Of a stretch of DNA of 64,000 nt, positions 10,745 to 20,714 are shown in pieces. Origin of the DNA: Megaustenia siamemsis (taxonomy: Eukaryota > Mollusca > Gastropoda > Stylommatophora > Ariophantidae). Below the pieces are notes generated by a model. That model did not search any database and had not been told where the DNA came from. It saw only the letters and a program-made list of their open reading frames with translations. The position numbers and the translations under genes are program-made. The DNA lies in NCBI GenBank assembly GCA_032433765.1, contig JAVIAB010000124.1:74325746-74389745 (forward strand). Reading direction: 5' to 3'. The stretch's first letter is position 1; every line of letters begins with the position of its first letter.

Positions 10745-11530
10745 TCATCATCATCTTCATCGAGTGCCATCTCTGCAATGAAGGTTGGCTACCATGGAGC
10801 GCCATTCTGCTCTGTCTCTTGTTTTGATGGTGCAGATTGTCATAGGCTAGTTTGATTTTTGTATGCTTTGCCATTTCTCTTATTTCTGCACTAGTTTTGA
10901 ATTCATTCAATCATCATCATCATCGTGTGCCTTCTCCGCAACGAAGGTTGGCTACCATGGATTGCCATTCTACTCTGTTTCTTGCTTTGATGGTGCAGGC
11001 TGTCATAGATTGACTTGTCCATCTTTTGATGTTACTTGTCCATGTTAGTCTTGGTCTGCCTCTGCCTCTCTTACCTTCTTGTATTTTTCCTTCCAATATT
11101 ACTTTTAGTAGGCTGTTGTATACACAAATTTCCCTGAGACATTTGTTTTCAAATGCATTACATTTACTTTCTGTCTTTTTAGTTGTTTTTTAGCTCTCAC
11201 ATGCATAAATAAGGGTGGATAATATATTTGATTTGAAAATCCTGGGCTTTACTGTTGTACTTATTTTGATCTCCATATTTTATCAAAGTTTCTTTAAGTT
11301 GCTGCTGCCTTCACTAATCTCTTTCTAATTTCTTTCTTTGTGCCTCCTTCTTGATCTATGCAGATTCCAAAATATGCATAGTGATCTACTTCTTCCATTG
11401 CTTTTCCATTCATGTATATTTTTGTAGGATCAATTTGATTTTTCATTACTTTTGTCTTTTCTTGGTTGGTTCTATTTTTCTAGCCATTGATGGCAGGACT
11501 TTTGTTTTTTCTTGCATCATTGCAAGCTGC
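10745..11530 (-). pseudogene. LINE G fragments (two overlapping 3' ends)
   Basis: Two copies of the same 3' end (GAGTGCC or GTGTGCCTTCTCC, CAACGAAGGTTGGCTACCATGG) occur at 10755-10850 and 10920-11000. The second continues into the RT thumb (11040-11480) as in 34078-34690. The - strand keeps CEYRRADQDQ-like and GRQRQTKTNM-like segments. The first is only a tail. Confidence 0.65.
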
Positions 11531-12095
11531 AGTTGAAAGACTAACTCGAATCTACATAGTATTTTTGTCTGCATACAAGACAGAAACTACTGTTAAAGAT
11601 ACTTTGTTTAATCATTTAATTATGTTTGCAGAATGGTAGATCAGCTGTCTTTGAATATATGGGGGGGGGGGAGACAGTAAACAAAGAAATAGACCATCAG
11701 GATGGATCCATAATTGTATGGGAAGATAATATTATATGCAGTCCACAATTGATCAAGAGAAGATTTGTATTAAACTAGGAGGAGACATCTAGGGTGTTGG
11801 TTTTGAGCTTTCTCTGGCAATCTTCAAAAACACTTCTTAAATGAAGAGAACTGACAACTGAATTAAGAGATGCTGATTTATAAACTATCGTAGAGACCTA
11901 AAATGTAGAGTAAAAATGGTCACATTGGGATTACATTTTATGAAAACCTATATTAAACGAACATGCAATGGTTGATTAATGACTTCACGTATTCATTATA
12001 AGTGGTAAAACAGACAAATACAGGAATAGTGAAATTATATCATCAACAATTACGGTATGTTTATATTTATATTCAGATTAAGTATGTGCTTACAG
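11531..12095. other. Intron, no gene seen
   Basis: Contains an 11-G run at 11661-11671 and a short ATCAAGAGAAG...CTAGG stretch without family resemblance. No exon. Confidence 0.4.
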
Positions 12096-12251
12096 GAATT
12101 TATTGTTATCAAAGAAGAGGGCCAGATCTACTTGCAGACAGCTCTGACTTGGGGAGAGAAATCCATGGTAAACACTTCTGTTGAGGGTAGAGAGGTCATC
12201 AGAGCTGAATTGCAACAACTACAAACAGATTGGGATTCTTTAATCTCACAG
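12096..12251 (+). CDS. Spectrin-repeat exon 5 (156 nt)
   Basis: The acceptor is GCTTACAG and the donor is CAG/GTATAT, phase 0 to 0, 52 codons. It reads EFIVIKEEGQIYLQTALTWG and ends AELQQLQTDWDSLISQ. It belongs with exons 9 and 13 (..EG...L..., EL..L..D...F..L..Q) but is three codons shorter. It closes the second spectrin repeat of module 1. Confidence 0.8.
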
Positions 12252-12495
12252 GTATATGTTTAACTGTTGTAATTGATGTTTGGCTATTGTATGAAACCCA
12301 GTTGTGATCTTTGAAAATTTGGTCTAAGTGAAGATTTAGCATATACTCATACAATAAATCTGAGAGAAACAAACTACTAGTCATTTGCATTGATAAAGCT
12401 TCCAACAGCAAGAAAATTAGAAATTATTAAACATTATTTTAAAAAACAATTTTTTTTTAAAATGATCAAAATTGTTCAATTTACCATCATTAAAG

Positions 12496-12663
12496 GTTAC
12501 GGACACCAAAGTGATGTTAGAGTCTTGCCTTCTGCAATGGAGTGACTACAATACTTCCACTGAACAAATTCTGAAGTGGTTGAAGGATATGGAGAGGCGT
12601 CTAAGGGACACACAACCTAAACCTGATCTGAGTGAAAAGAAAGCTGAACTACAGCGTATCAAG
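12496..12663 (+). CDS. Spectrin-repeat exon 6 (168 nt)
   Basis: The acceptor is ATCATTAAAG, with a weak pyrimidine tract, and the donor is AAG/GTAAGA. It is phase 0 to 0 with 56 codons. It begins VTDTKVMLESCLLQWSDYNT and continues EQILKWLKDMERRLRD. The W-x13-W spacing of helix A is kept. It opens module 2. Confidence 0.8.
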
Positions 12664-13029
12664 GTAAGAAAGGAGAAAATGAATTGTCTACAAGTTCATT
12701 GACTTGTACTATTTGTCCAGCTGTTAGTGCTAAAAGCCAGTTCTAATTTAGTTTGAGATTTAATGAAATTTAAAGGAGCTTATTTCTCACAAGCCCAGAC
12801 CAGACTACTGGGCTAAAGTTGTTAATGACATATGATACACATATGTTATATTAATGTACTTGTTGGAGAGAATGATTTCAAGTAGTTTGGCTGAAATCAT
12901 CATGCATATTGACAGTTGAGTCATTGTATTAGTTATACTTGCCCTGTGATATTTGTAGTTTATAGGGAAATTGTGTGTATTTATGATTTTATTGAAATAT
13001 GTGAATTAATAATGTATGGAAAAAAACAT

Positions 13030-13036
<7 letters not shown>

Positions 13037-13118
<82 letters not shown>

Positions 13119-13123
13119 TTTTT
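13037..13123. repeat. (TA)n microsatellite plus T13 at exon 7 acceptor
   Basis: About 37 TA dinucleotides run into a T tract that serves as the pyrimidine tract of exon 7. Similar (TA)n tracts occur at 39806-39930, 57491-57540 and 59349-59384. Confidence 0.95.
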
Positions 13124-13131
13124 AAATTCAG

Positions 13132-13284
13132 GGATTGTACCAAGATATAGTGTCCTTTGAACAAATGGTGGAGTCTGTCACTGAGAAAGCTGCTGACTTG
13201 GCTGAGAAGAGTCCAGCAAGTCGGACAACTGTAGACACAGCTCAGATTCAGACCAGGTACACTAAAGTGAAGGAGCAAGCAAAG
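13132..13284 (+). CDS. Spectrin-repeat exon 7 (153 nt)
   Basis: The acceptor AAATTCAG follows a T13 run and a long (TA)n tract; the donor is AAG/GTATAG. It is phase 0 to 0 with 51 codons, beginning GLYQDIVSFEQMVESVTEKA and ending RYTKVKEQAK. It is paralogous to exons 3 and 11. The acceptor's pyrimidine tract directly abuts the microsatellite, so length changes there could affect splicing. Confidence 0.8.
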
Positions 13285-13474
13285 GTATAGATAATTATTA
13301 TTAAATGCTGTATTCTTTCTTTATCTGTAATTGTTATAGAAACAAGAGTTGATATAATATTTGTGTTACATTTGATTTTCATTGGTAGGACACAAGAATA
13401 GAACATTAAACACACAAATGTCACTTTTGTTAGTTCATGTATTTTCCAGTTGTAATATTAAAAATGTGCCAAAT

Positions 13475-13660
13475 TGAAATTTACAAGTAAAGAACTTAGA
13501 ATCAGAATAGCTAAAGCAGCATTGTCTTTCACAAGCCTTGAAAAGTTGTGGAAATCAAAACTCATCAGCGCAAACACAAAACTTAAAACTATTCAAATCA
13601 AACGTACTATCAACCCTTATGTATGCATGTGAAAGTTGGAAAACAACAAGAGACAATATT
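13475..13660 (+). mobile_element. LINE A internal fragment
   Basis: Matches the LINE A thumb region at 14930-15090 (LRIRIAKAALSFTSLEKLWK, ACESWKTTRD) with a few changes and one indel. It stops at GACAATATTGC, where an antisense LINE B piece begins. Confidence 0.75.
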
Positions 13661-13790
13661 GCAAATTAGCTCTCTTTTTGCTTTGGCCTCTTTCAGAACG
13701 TTTTCATTAATCTTCTTAGCTGTTCATGGTATTCTCAACATTCTTCTGTAAAACCACGATTCTATAGTTGTGGTAACCCATGATTGTACA
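13661..13790 (-). mobile_element. LINE B fragment
   Basis: The + strand reads AGCTCTCTTTTTGCTTTGGC and ACATTCTTCTGTAAAACCAC, the complement of the B segment at 22070-22165. Antisense to the adjoining LINE A piece. Confidence 0.7.
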
Positions 13791-14104
13791 AAGAAGTTAC
13801 GATGGTGGTCTTCTGTTGCCTTCCGTCGATTTGTTTACAGTTGACTTTGCTAGTCCATGACTAAAAAGTCTCGCCCACAAGACAGTGGGGTTGTTTTACT
13901 TTAGGGTACCCTCCCTTAGCCTTTTACTCTTCCGAGCAAATCTGCAAGGCAGCAGGGCAGCTAGTTATAAACATAGTGCAATATATTGACATATTTATTA
14001 ATGAGCAATACAGTTTGATGTAGTTTTTATTTTCAAGTGCTTCTAAACAGTTCAAATGCTTCATTTTACTATCACTCACTCTCTACCACACAATTTTATA
14101 CATA

Positions 14105-14330
14105 GATCTTAATATAATTGTGAGAAACCTACATGTTATACTACATCATTCTTGATTTAATTGTGGAGAACTTAAACATTATATAGCATTGTTGTTGATG
14201 TAATTGTGGGGAACTTAACAATTATATAGCATTGTTGTTGATGTAATTGTGGGGAACTTAAACATTATATAGCATTGTTGTTGATGTAATTGTGGAGAAC
14301 TTAAACATTATATAGCATTGTTGTTGATGT
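14105..14330. repeat. 43-bp minisatellite, left part
   Basis: Units of about 43 bp, consensus GTTGTTGATGTAATTGTGGGGAACTTAAACATTATATAGCATT, repeat at least four times, with more diverged units to the left. The array resumes at 15542. Confidence 0.9.
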
Positions 14331-15541
14331 TGACGACTTATATTGGAGGAACACATTGAAAAGCAAAAACCTTTTGTACTTAACTTCATCGACTTCAAAA
14401 AAGCATTTGATAGTATTCATAGAGATTCTTTGTGGAAAATTCTGAAGCAATATGGCTTACCATCAAAAATCATAAATATTATCAAAGACATGTATGATGG
14501 TTACACATGTGCAGTTCGAACAGAGGAAGGACTGAGCGAATGTTTCCCAATAGAAACTGGGGTTAAACAAGGATGTATTTTATCGCCCTTGTTATTTGGA
14601 ATTGTTATGGACTTCATAATGAAGAAATGCTGCACTGGTAATAAAGGCATCGAATGGATACAAGGAGACCATTTGGAGGACCTGGACTTTGCTGATGACA
14701 TAGTTCTCATCAGCAATCAGATAAAAACGATGCAGGAAAACACAAATGAACTATCATCAATAGCCAGCAAAATTGGGCTTGAGGTCAATCATGAAAAGAC
14801 TAAAGTCATGAAAAGTTTAATTCCAACAAGTGACAAAATATACATGGAAAACAAACCAGTAGAAGAGATCGATCACTTCATCTATCTTGGAAGTCACATT
14901 GATCGAGAAGGGGATACGAGCAAAGAAATTAGAATCAGACTGGCTAAAGCAGCAATGTCTTTCAGAAGCCTTGAAAAGTTGTGGAAATCAAAACTCATTA
15001 GCACAAACACAAAACTTAGGCTATTCAAATCAAATGTACTATCAACCCTTACGTATGCGTGTGAAAGCTGGAAAACAACAAGAGATATAGAAACAAAGTT
15101 GAACGCATTCGAAAATAAATGTCTAAGGAAAATACTTGGTATAGAATGGAACGAATTCAAAACAAACGAGGAAATTAGAGAAATCGCCAATCAACCACTA
15201 ATATCTTCAGTAATAAAGAAAAGACGATGGTCATACGTTGGACATGTGATGAGAAGAGATAATAATCGAATAGCAAAGCAAGCCCTCATATGGGAAACAA
15301 CAGGTAAAAGAAAAAGAGGAAGACCCAGGGAGACACTGAGAAGAACATTGATGAGAGAGGCAAGAGCAGCAGGAATCGGCTCCCTCAATGAGATAGAACT
15401 GCTTGCACAGAACAGAGACAGATGGCGAGATTTGATAAAATATCTTTAAAAGAAAACTGCTAGAACAAAAATTCATATAGGAGAAGGTGTATCTTGGTCT
15501 ACGCCCTATGGGCCGGTTACGGCTCGAAAGGTCAATAGATA
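14331..15541 (+). mobile_element. LINE A, 5'-truncated, intact RT frame to its 3' end
   Basis: An open frame of about 370 codons starts within the truncated RT (EEHIEKQKPFVLNFIDFKKA). It includes the FDSIHRDSLW finger, GVKQGCILSPLLF, the catalytic FADDIVLIS box and a complete thumb and C-terminal basic segment (GHVMRRDN, GKRKRGRPRETLRR). It ends at DRWRDLIKYL. The 3' UTR carries CCCTATGGGCCGGTTACGGC, CGAAAGGTCAATAGATAG and no poly(A). Flanking GTTGTTGATGT at 14320-14330 and 15542-15552 fits an 11-bp TSD within the minisatellite. The family is an RTE-like non-LTR lineage by RT style; clade is not settled. No endonuclease is present, so this copy is dead on arrival but little mutated. Not a host gene. 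Confidence 0.88.
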
Positions 15542-15724
15542 GTTGTTGATGTAATTGTGGAGAACTTAAACATTATATAGCATTGTTGTTGATGTAATTG
15601 TGGAGAACTTAAACGTTATATAGCATTGTTGTTGATGTAGTTGTGGAGAACTTAAACATTATATAGCATTGTTGTTGATGTAATTGTGGGGAACTTAAAC
15701 ATTATATAGCATTGTTGTTGATGT
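15542..15724. repeat. 43-bp minisatellite, right part
   Basis: Four further units continue the array interrupted by LINE A. The spacing and sequence match the left part. Confidence 0.9.
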
Positions 15725-15904
15725 ACAATAGGAGAGATACCTCTAACAGTCGTAAAATCTTACATATATCTGGACAGTAATATAGACAGAGAATGGTACC
15801 AAAATAAGAAAACAAAAAGCAAGAGGAGCCTTCATTGCACTAGGAAACATATGAAAATCCAAAGAAATTAGGTTAAATAAAAAATAAAATTTTCAACTCC
15901 AATG
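15725..15904 (+). mobile_element. LINE D internal fragment
   Basis: Sense match to the LINE D segment encoding IGEIPL...SYIYL(D/G)SNIDRE...KARGAFIALGN. It stops where TTAACCC begins at 15905. Confidence 0.65.
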
Positions 15905-16290
15905 TTAACCCTTTCATTACTGAAGCCACTGACACATTTCCATTCCTGTAATCCTGAGACAAGGGGAAAAACTCTTCATGGATAACAACATACTTAATTT
16001 TTAAAATTAATATTTAAAAAAAAATGCTGTACAACAACACACAAAATTGACTGTATACAAGAAAAATGGTTAAAGTTTCAAATTTAATTAAATCTAATAA
16101 AAATGAAAAGTTCAGGAGTTAATAATCTATTGTTAAATGTGAATAAAACTGTGTATTGTATCAATTCTATTGTTAACTGTTTACCATGCCAAGACACCAA
16201 GCTATCTAGTATTATCTCTCTTTATCATCCACGATCTCTCTTTCCCTGTATTTTGCCAGTTGTAATAAAGTATTCCAACATTCCTCTTCT
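15905..16290. other. Intron, no gene seen
   Basis: Starts with TTAACCCTTTCATTACTGAA, which looks like a TTAA-type MITE end, but no matching right end was found. The remainder is AT-rich. Confidence 0.35.
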
Positions 16291-17700
16291 TATGATTGGG
16301 CCGAAAAATGTTGATTGTTTCTTTCTGATGTTTTTTTAGGACCTCCCTTTTTGTGTAGACCTCTGAGAATTTTGGTCTTTTTAGCTGTCCAGAGAACTTT
16401 CAACATTCTTCTGAGAAATCCCATCTCTGTGGCCTCTAATCGTCTTTGCATTTGTTTGTTTACTGCCCATGGTTCGCTTCCATAGGTCAGAATTGGCTCT
16501 ATATAGGACAGATGAACTCTCATTCTCACTTCTATTGATATACATTTGTTGCATAATATGTTTTTCATTTTCTGAAATGCTGTTTTGGCCTGAGCTATTC
16601 TGCTTTTTATTTCTGTGGTGCTTCTTCCATCTGATATATTGATGTGCCCAAGTATTTGATGCATTGTACTAGTTTCAGATTTGTACTGTTTATTTTTATG
16701 ATGCATGCTGGTGATGATTGTTTCTTTGATATGACCATTACTTCTGTTTTCTTACTATTCAGACTGAGATCTCTCTTGTCACTTTCTTTTACTATTATGT
16801 CTATCATTTCTTGTATTTCATTCTCCATCTCTGCAATTAAGACTGTGTCATCCACATATCGCAAATTATTTATGTTGTGACTGTTGACTTAAATTCCTTT
16901 TATATATACTATTGATCTCATATTTTCGCTGTAAAGTGAAAACAAATCTGGCGATTGAACACAACCTTGTCTGACTCCTTGTTTTATATATTGGAACTGT
17001 CCTGTTTGGTTGCTAATTCTTATGGCTGCTGTTTGTTCTATCTATCTATCTATTGACCTTTCGTGCCGTAGCCAGCCCATAGGGCATAGACCCAGATACA
17101 CTTTCACTTATCTAAATTTGTATTCTAGCAGTTTTCAATCCTTGTAAAGATCTTTTATAAAATCTCACCATTTGTCTCTGTTCTGTGTAAGGAACTCTAT
17201 CTCATTTAGGGAGCCGATTCCTGCTGCTTTTGCCTCTCTCTGATCAATGTTCTTCTCAATGTCTCTCTGGGTCAGCCTCTTTTCCTCTTACCTGTTGTTT
17301 CCCATATGAGGGATTGCTTTGTTATTCAGTTATTATCTCTTCTCATCACATGCCCAACATATGAACATCATCTTTTCTTTATTACTGAAGATATTAGTGG
17401 TTGATTGATGATTTCTCTTATTTCCACATTTGTTTTTAATTTGTTCCACGCTATACCAAGTATTTTCCTTAGACATTTTATTTTCGAATGCATTCAACTT
17501 TGTTTCTATCTCTCTGATTGTTTTCCAGCTCTTACATGCATAAGGGTTGATAGTATGCTTGATTTGAATTGTCTAAGTTTTGTGTTTGTGCTGATGAGTT
17601 TTGATTTCCACAACTTTTCAAGGCTTCTGAAAGTCATTGCTGCTTTAGCTATTCTAAAACTGGCTGTTTGTTGCCAGTATAAATATTAATATTATCCTAT
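16290..17700 (-). pseudogene. LINE B-related RT copy, interrupted by LINE A
   Basis: The - strand encodes MRYVDDTVLIAEMENEIQEM (RT palm YVDD), [16 protein letters not shown], then SRIAQAKTAFQKMKNILCN and EPILTYGSEPWAVNKQMQRR. It is a diverged relative of family B. The RT continues past the LINE A insertion at 17672 with the YWQQTAA block (17675-17690), proving that the two parts were once contiguous. Frameshifts disrupt the RT. Confidence 0.8.
17038..17661 (-). mobile_element. LINE A insertion in LINE B relative, 10-bp TSD
   Basis: Begins on the + strand with CTATCTATCTATCTATTGAC (tail complement) and runs back through the LINE A C-terminus to the KAAMTFRSLEKL region. GCTGTTTGTT at 17028-17037 and 17662-17671 is a perfect TSD. 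The coding frame has several changes relative to the 14331 copy, so it is older. Confidence 0.85.
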
Positions 17701-17703
17701 TTC

Positions 17704-18345
17704 TTGCCTTTAGTCACATCTCGTCATAATTTAATATTAAATATTAATACCCTGAGTTGGATCAAGATGGCGTATGTATGTGGACAGTGTTTTCCATTAC
17801 AGCGTGTGTTGTTTCAAAATACACCAGTTACACGTGGTGTGATGCTTGGATTTAGTGTTCTGCTATTGTCTGTTGTGGTTGTTTCTCCATCAATTATGGC
17901 AACACTTAGGATTCATAGACAAAGGTGGCTGGGCCATGTAAGAAGAATGGCAAACAATCATATTCCCAAACAAATAATGTATGGCGAACTTAAAGACAGA
18001 ACGAGACCAAAGGGCAGACCAGTGCTGAGATATAAGGATGTTTGCAGGGCCTCCTTGAAGGAATTTTCTGTAAGTGAAAAGAACTGGAAAAATGTGGCTG
18101 CGGATTGTAGCACATGGAGAACAAACATAAAAAATGGCACAGCATCTTTTGAGACAGTGCTGATATCACATTCAGAAGACAAAAGGCGCAAGAGAAAGGA
18201 GACAAGGCCAGGTACCACAAATATACCTTGCTCGTTCTGTGAATGGATCTGTCTGTCCAGGATTGGCAAATTCAGCCACAAAAGAAGATATTCAGTAAAG
18301 CAGCACCCAGTATGAGACACTAATGCTTTACCAAACTACTGACCT
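17704..18345 (+). mobile_element. LINE H 3' end with Cys/His finger
   Basis: An open frame of about 200 codons carries RIHRQRWLGHVRRMANNHIP, KGRPVLRYKDVCRASLKEF, NWKNVAADCSTWRTNIKNG and a terminal CSFCEWICLSRIGKFSHKRR. The finger-like Cys-x2-Cys...His end and the RYKD and W.....D...WR motifs are typical of the C-terminal region of another non-LTR RT lineage. Only the 3' part is present; no palm domain. The first half of the frame (before IHRQRW) is not recognisably LINE. Confidence 0.65.
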
Positions 18346-18885
18346 ATCATGATTGCTTGCTAGCAACCATCTGTCAAGATGCCTAAGGCTATATATATAT
18401 CAATACCCTGCTTCCACCACACAAATCCACTAAATTGGATGGATTGATGAATAATTATTACCAGTGGCAACAAAGAAACAAAAAATATACATTTCGAAAA
18501 TTCATTAACACTAAAAAAAAAATCAATAATTTTTAAAAAATCATTTAAAATCAATCGATCTTTTTATCAAACATGTTTAGATTTAGTTAAATTTCCCCCA
18601 CTACTGGTGTAGCAGTTTTTAATTTACCGGATGCCAATATAAAATAAAGTACACCGATATATATAAGACTAGTATATATGTACGAGAACGGCAGGCGCAA
18701 ATTTGTCACAAAAAGTCATAAAATGTAAAAACTAATCACAGTTTTAAAATTCATCAAAAATCAATAAATACATCAATATAAGTGTGTTAAAAAGGAAAAT
18801 AAAGCTTATTCTTCACACTATATATAATACATTTTTTAGTTATATGAATTTTAACAGGAAAATAACGAAGCTCCACTGGTAACGA
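18346..18885. other. AT-rich intron, no gene seen
   Basis: Contains A runs and a TATATATAAGACTAGTATATATG near-palindrome around 18657-18680. No exon or RT motif. Confidence 0.4.
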
Positions 18886-19423
18886 TACAAGTCTAAAAAA
18901 GCGTTTTTTGCCGGCTTCATTAATAATAAGAGGTAAACTATCGGGTCAGGCACAATCAGCAATATCATTTTTCAACTGGTTAAATCAATGCTATTGTATG
19001 GCTGTAAAACATGAAGATCAACAGAAATGAAAATCATGAAGATACAGACCTTCAATAATGGATGCTTGCACAGAATAAAAGGATAGAAATGGCAGGACAA
19101 AATCATTAACATAGAATTATGGGAATGTACCAGTCAAATACCAGTGGATAATGAGATACAGTGAAGACAATGACGCTGGATAGGACACACATCGCGGATG
19201 CCAACTGAGAGTATTACACAACAGGCCTCTTTTTGGAATCCCCAGGGGAAAAGACTAAAAGGAAGACCAAAATGTTCTTGGAGAAGGCAGGCAGAGGCAG
19301 ATATGAAGATGATGGGGAAAGACATAGAATAATCTTAAAAGAACAGCAACAAATAGAATGGCTTGGAAAGTGTTCCTTGAGGACCTATGCTCCACAGTGA
19401 ACTGAAAGGAAGAAGAAGAAAGA
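18886..19423 (+). mobile_element. LINE D 3' fragment joined to the short dispersed repeat
   Basis: 18983-19423 is the sense equivalent of LINE D (MLLYGCKT-like, then WKWQDKIIN, SQIPVDNEIQ, GKRLKGRPKC, RMAWKVFLEDLCSTVN), ending AACTGAAAGGAAGAAGAAGA. 18890-18980 matches the unassigned repeat at 8425-8510. Confidence 0.7.
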
Positions 19424-19596
19424 TATTTTTGATGTAATAGTTGGAATCAAAGAAACTTTTATTTTATTATTATTTTTTCAAATGTTTTTTAATATTAAAA
19501 TGTGCACTCATTTCCTGTTGTGATAGTGAACGAAACCAAAAATAACAGTTATAATTTCTCAATGAAACTGACTAATAGATTTGTGGGTAGCCTTAA

Positions 19597-20633
19597 CCCT
19601 AGGTTACAATACCACCATAAAAATTACCACTTCAAAATACATGGAATTGGTCAGTTTGCCATGGACAAACATTTTCCCACTCTCTATACCTTCCTAATTA
19701 TTAATTCTGGTGACCTGCGAGTGTTGGATTTGTTTCATTTGCTGGTGGATTTTTTTTTTCCATATAGCGTAGTCAAAAGTACCATGCTATTGTGAAAATG
19801 TTGCTTTTTTCTGTTATAAATTCAGCCAACTTTCAATAAGGGAACAGGCAAAAAAATTCAATGCTTTGGTAAAGCTGGTAGCAGGGGACAAGTGGTGGGG
19901 TGTAAACATACACTCCTACAAAGTATCGTGGCAGCCTTACAAACAAGAACAATACAAAATATTTTACGTTTCGACCTACTTTTGGTCTTCTTCAGAGAAC
20001 AGAAACTAACATTGGGTTCGATATTGTTTCTGAGATACATATGATACTAAAAAATATCATAAGTTGCAGATAATTATTTCATTTTTTGTACTTTATGTTC
20101 TAATAGTGTTGAAAATAGATGCATATGCCATTTACATCTGCAATAACACTAAGGGTAAAAAGAAAATTCTACTAAGATGGGATTTCACTTTGGAAATCAC
20201 AGAACTCATGAATGCACATTTGATTGAAAGATGATATGACATCGTGAGTTTACGATGCAATGTCAAAAAATTCATCCAAGAAATTCTGCAATATGAAATA
20301 ACAATAGCTAACACAGTTCAACCTCTTTCTGGCACTGGCCTCTCACAAACAAATTGTTCTCTGTGTCCCACAAAAGCAAGAAGAATGACAACAAACTTTT
20401 CTTCTTCTGTTGTTTGTATGAAAACGAACCATATGGCATGCACATAATTTAATATTTGTTCTAGATGTACACCTTAATTTTGACCTTCCTAAGTGTCATT
20501 GTTCTATGTTTTTGCAAAAAAAAATGTCCTAATAAATATTATTTTTGCAAATCAAACACAGTTTCATGTGAGTGGTATTTTTTACGATGGTATCATAAAA
20601 AAGTGATTTACAGATAGGTACCATGATCTATGC
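19597..20633. mobile_element. TTAA-type MITE family 1, copy with internal insertion
   Basis: The left end CCCTAGGTTACAATACCACC follows TTAA at 19593-19596. The right end (GTATTTTTTACGATGG, AAAAAAGTGATTTACAGAT) corresponds to the right end of the 31277-31921 copy, though its last bases are decayed. Between them lies the Penelope-like segment from about 19842. Confidence 0.6.
19842..20010. repeat. Penelope-like terminal repeat with hammerhead-like core
   Basis: AGGGAACAGGC...GCTTTGGTAAAGCTGGTAGCA, then GTGGTGGGGTGTAAACATACACTCC, match 915-1093 in reverse. The - strand at about 19993-19966 reads CTGAAGAAGACC-AAAAGTA-GGTCGAAAC, a 4-bp stem flanked by CTGAAGA and GAAAC. This is the hallmark box of Penelope-like terminal repeats. 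No RT is visible. Confidence 0.45.
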
Positions 20634-20714
20634 TCAAATCAATATTCATAGCCCTACCAAAGAAATTGCTATTGAATGCGACGATCATCACACAATAAGC
20701 CTTATCAGTGATAT

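Noticed and set aside
12916..13278. Frames with poly-(YI) stretches
   Set aside because: Translation of the (TA)n microsatellite.
14343..15449. Long open frame as a host gene
   Set aside because: It is a non-LTR RT with FADD palm, repeated many times in the window and flanked by TSDs.
14105..15724. Direct repeats resembling a CRISPR array
   Set aside because: Units are contiguous without unique spacers, in a clearly eukaryotic intron; a minisatellite.
15905..16118. Possible third TTAA MITE (TTAACCCTTTCATTACTGAA...)
   Set aside because: No convincing inverted right end; the TTAA at 16115 is followed by unrelated sequence.
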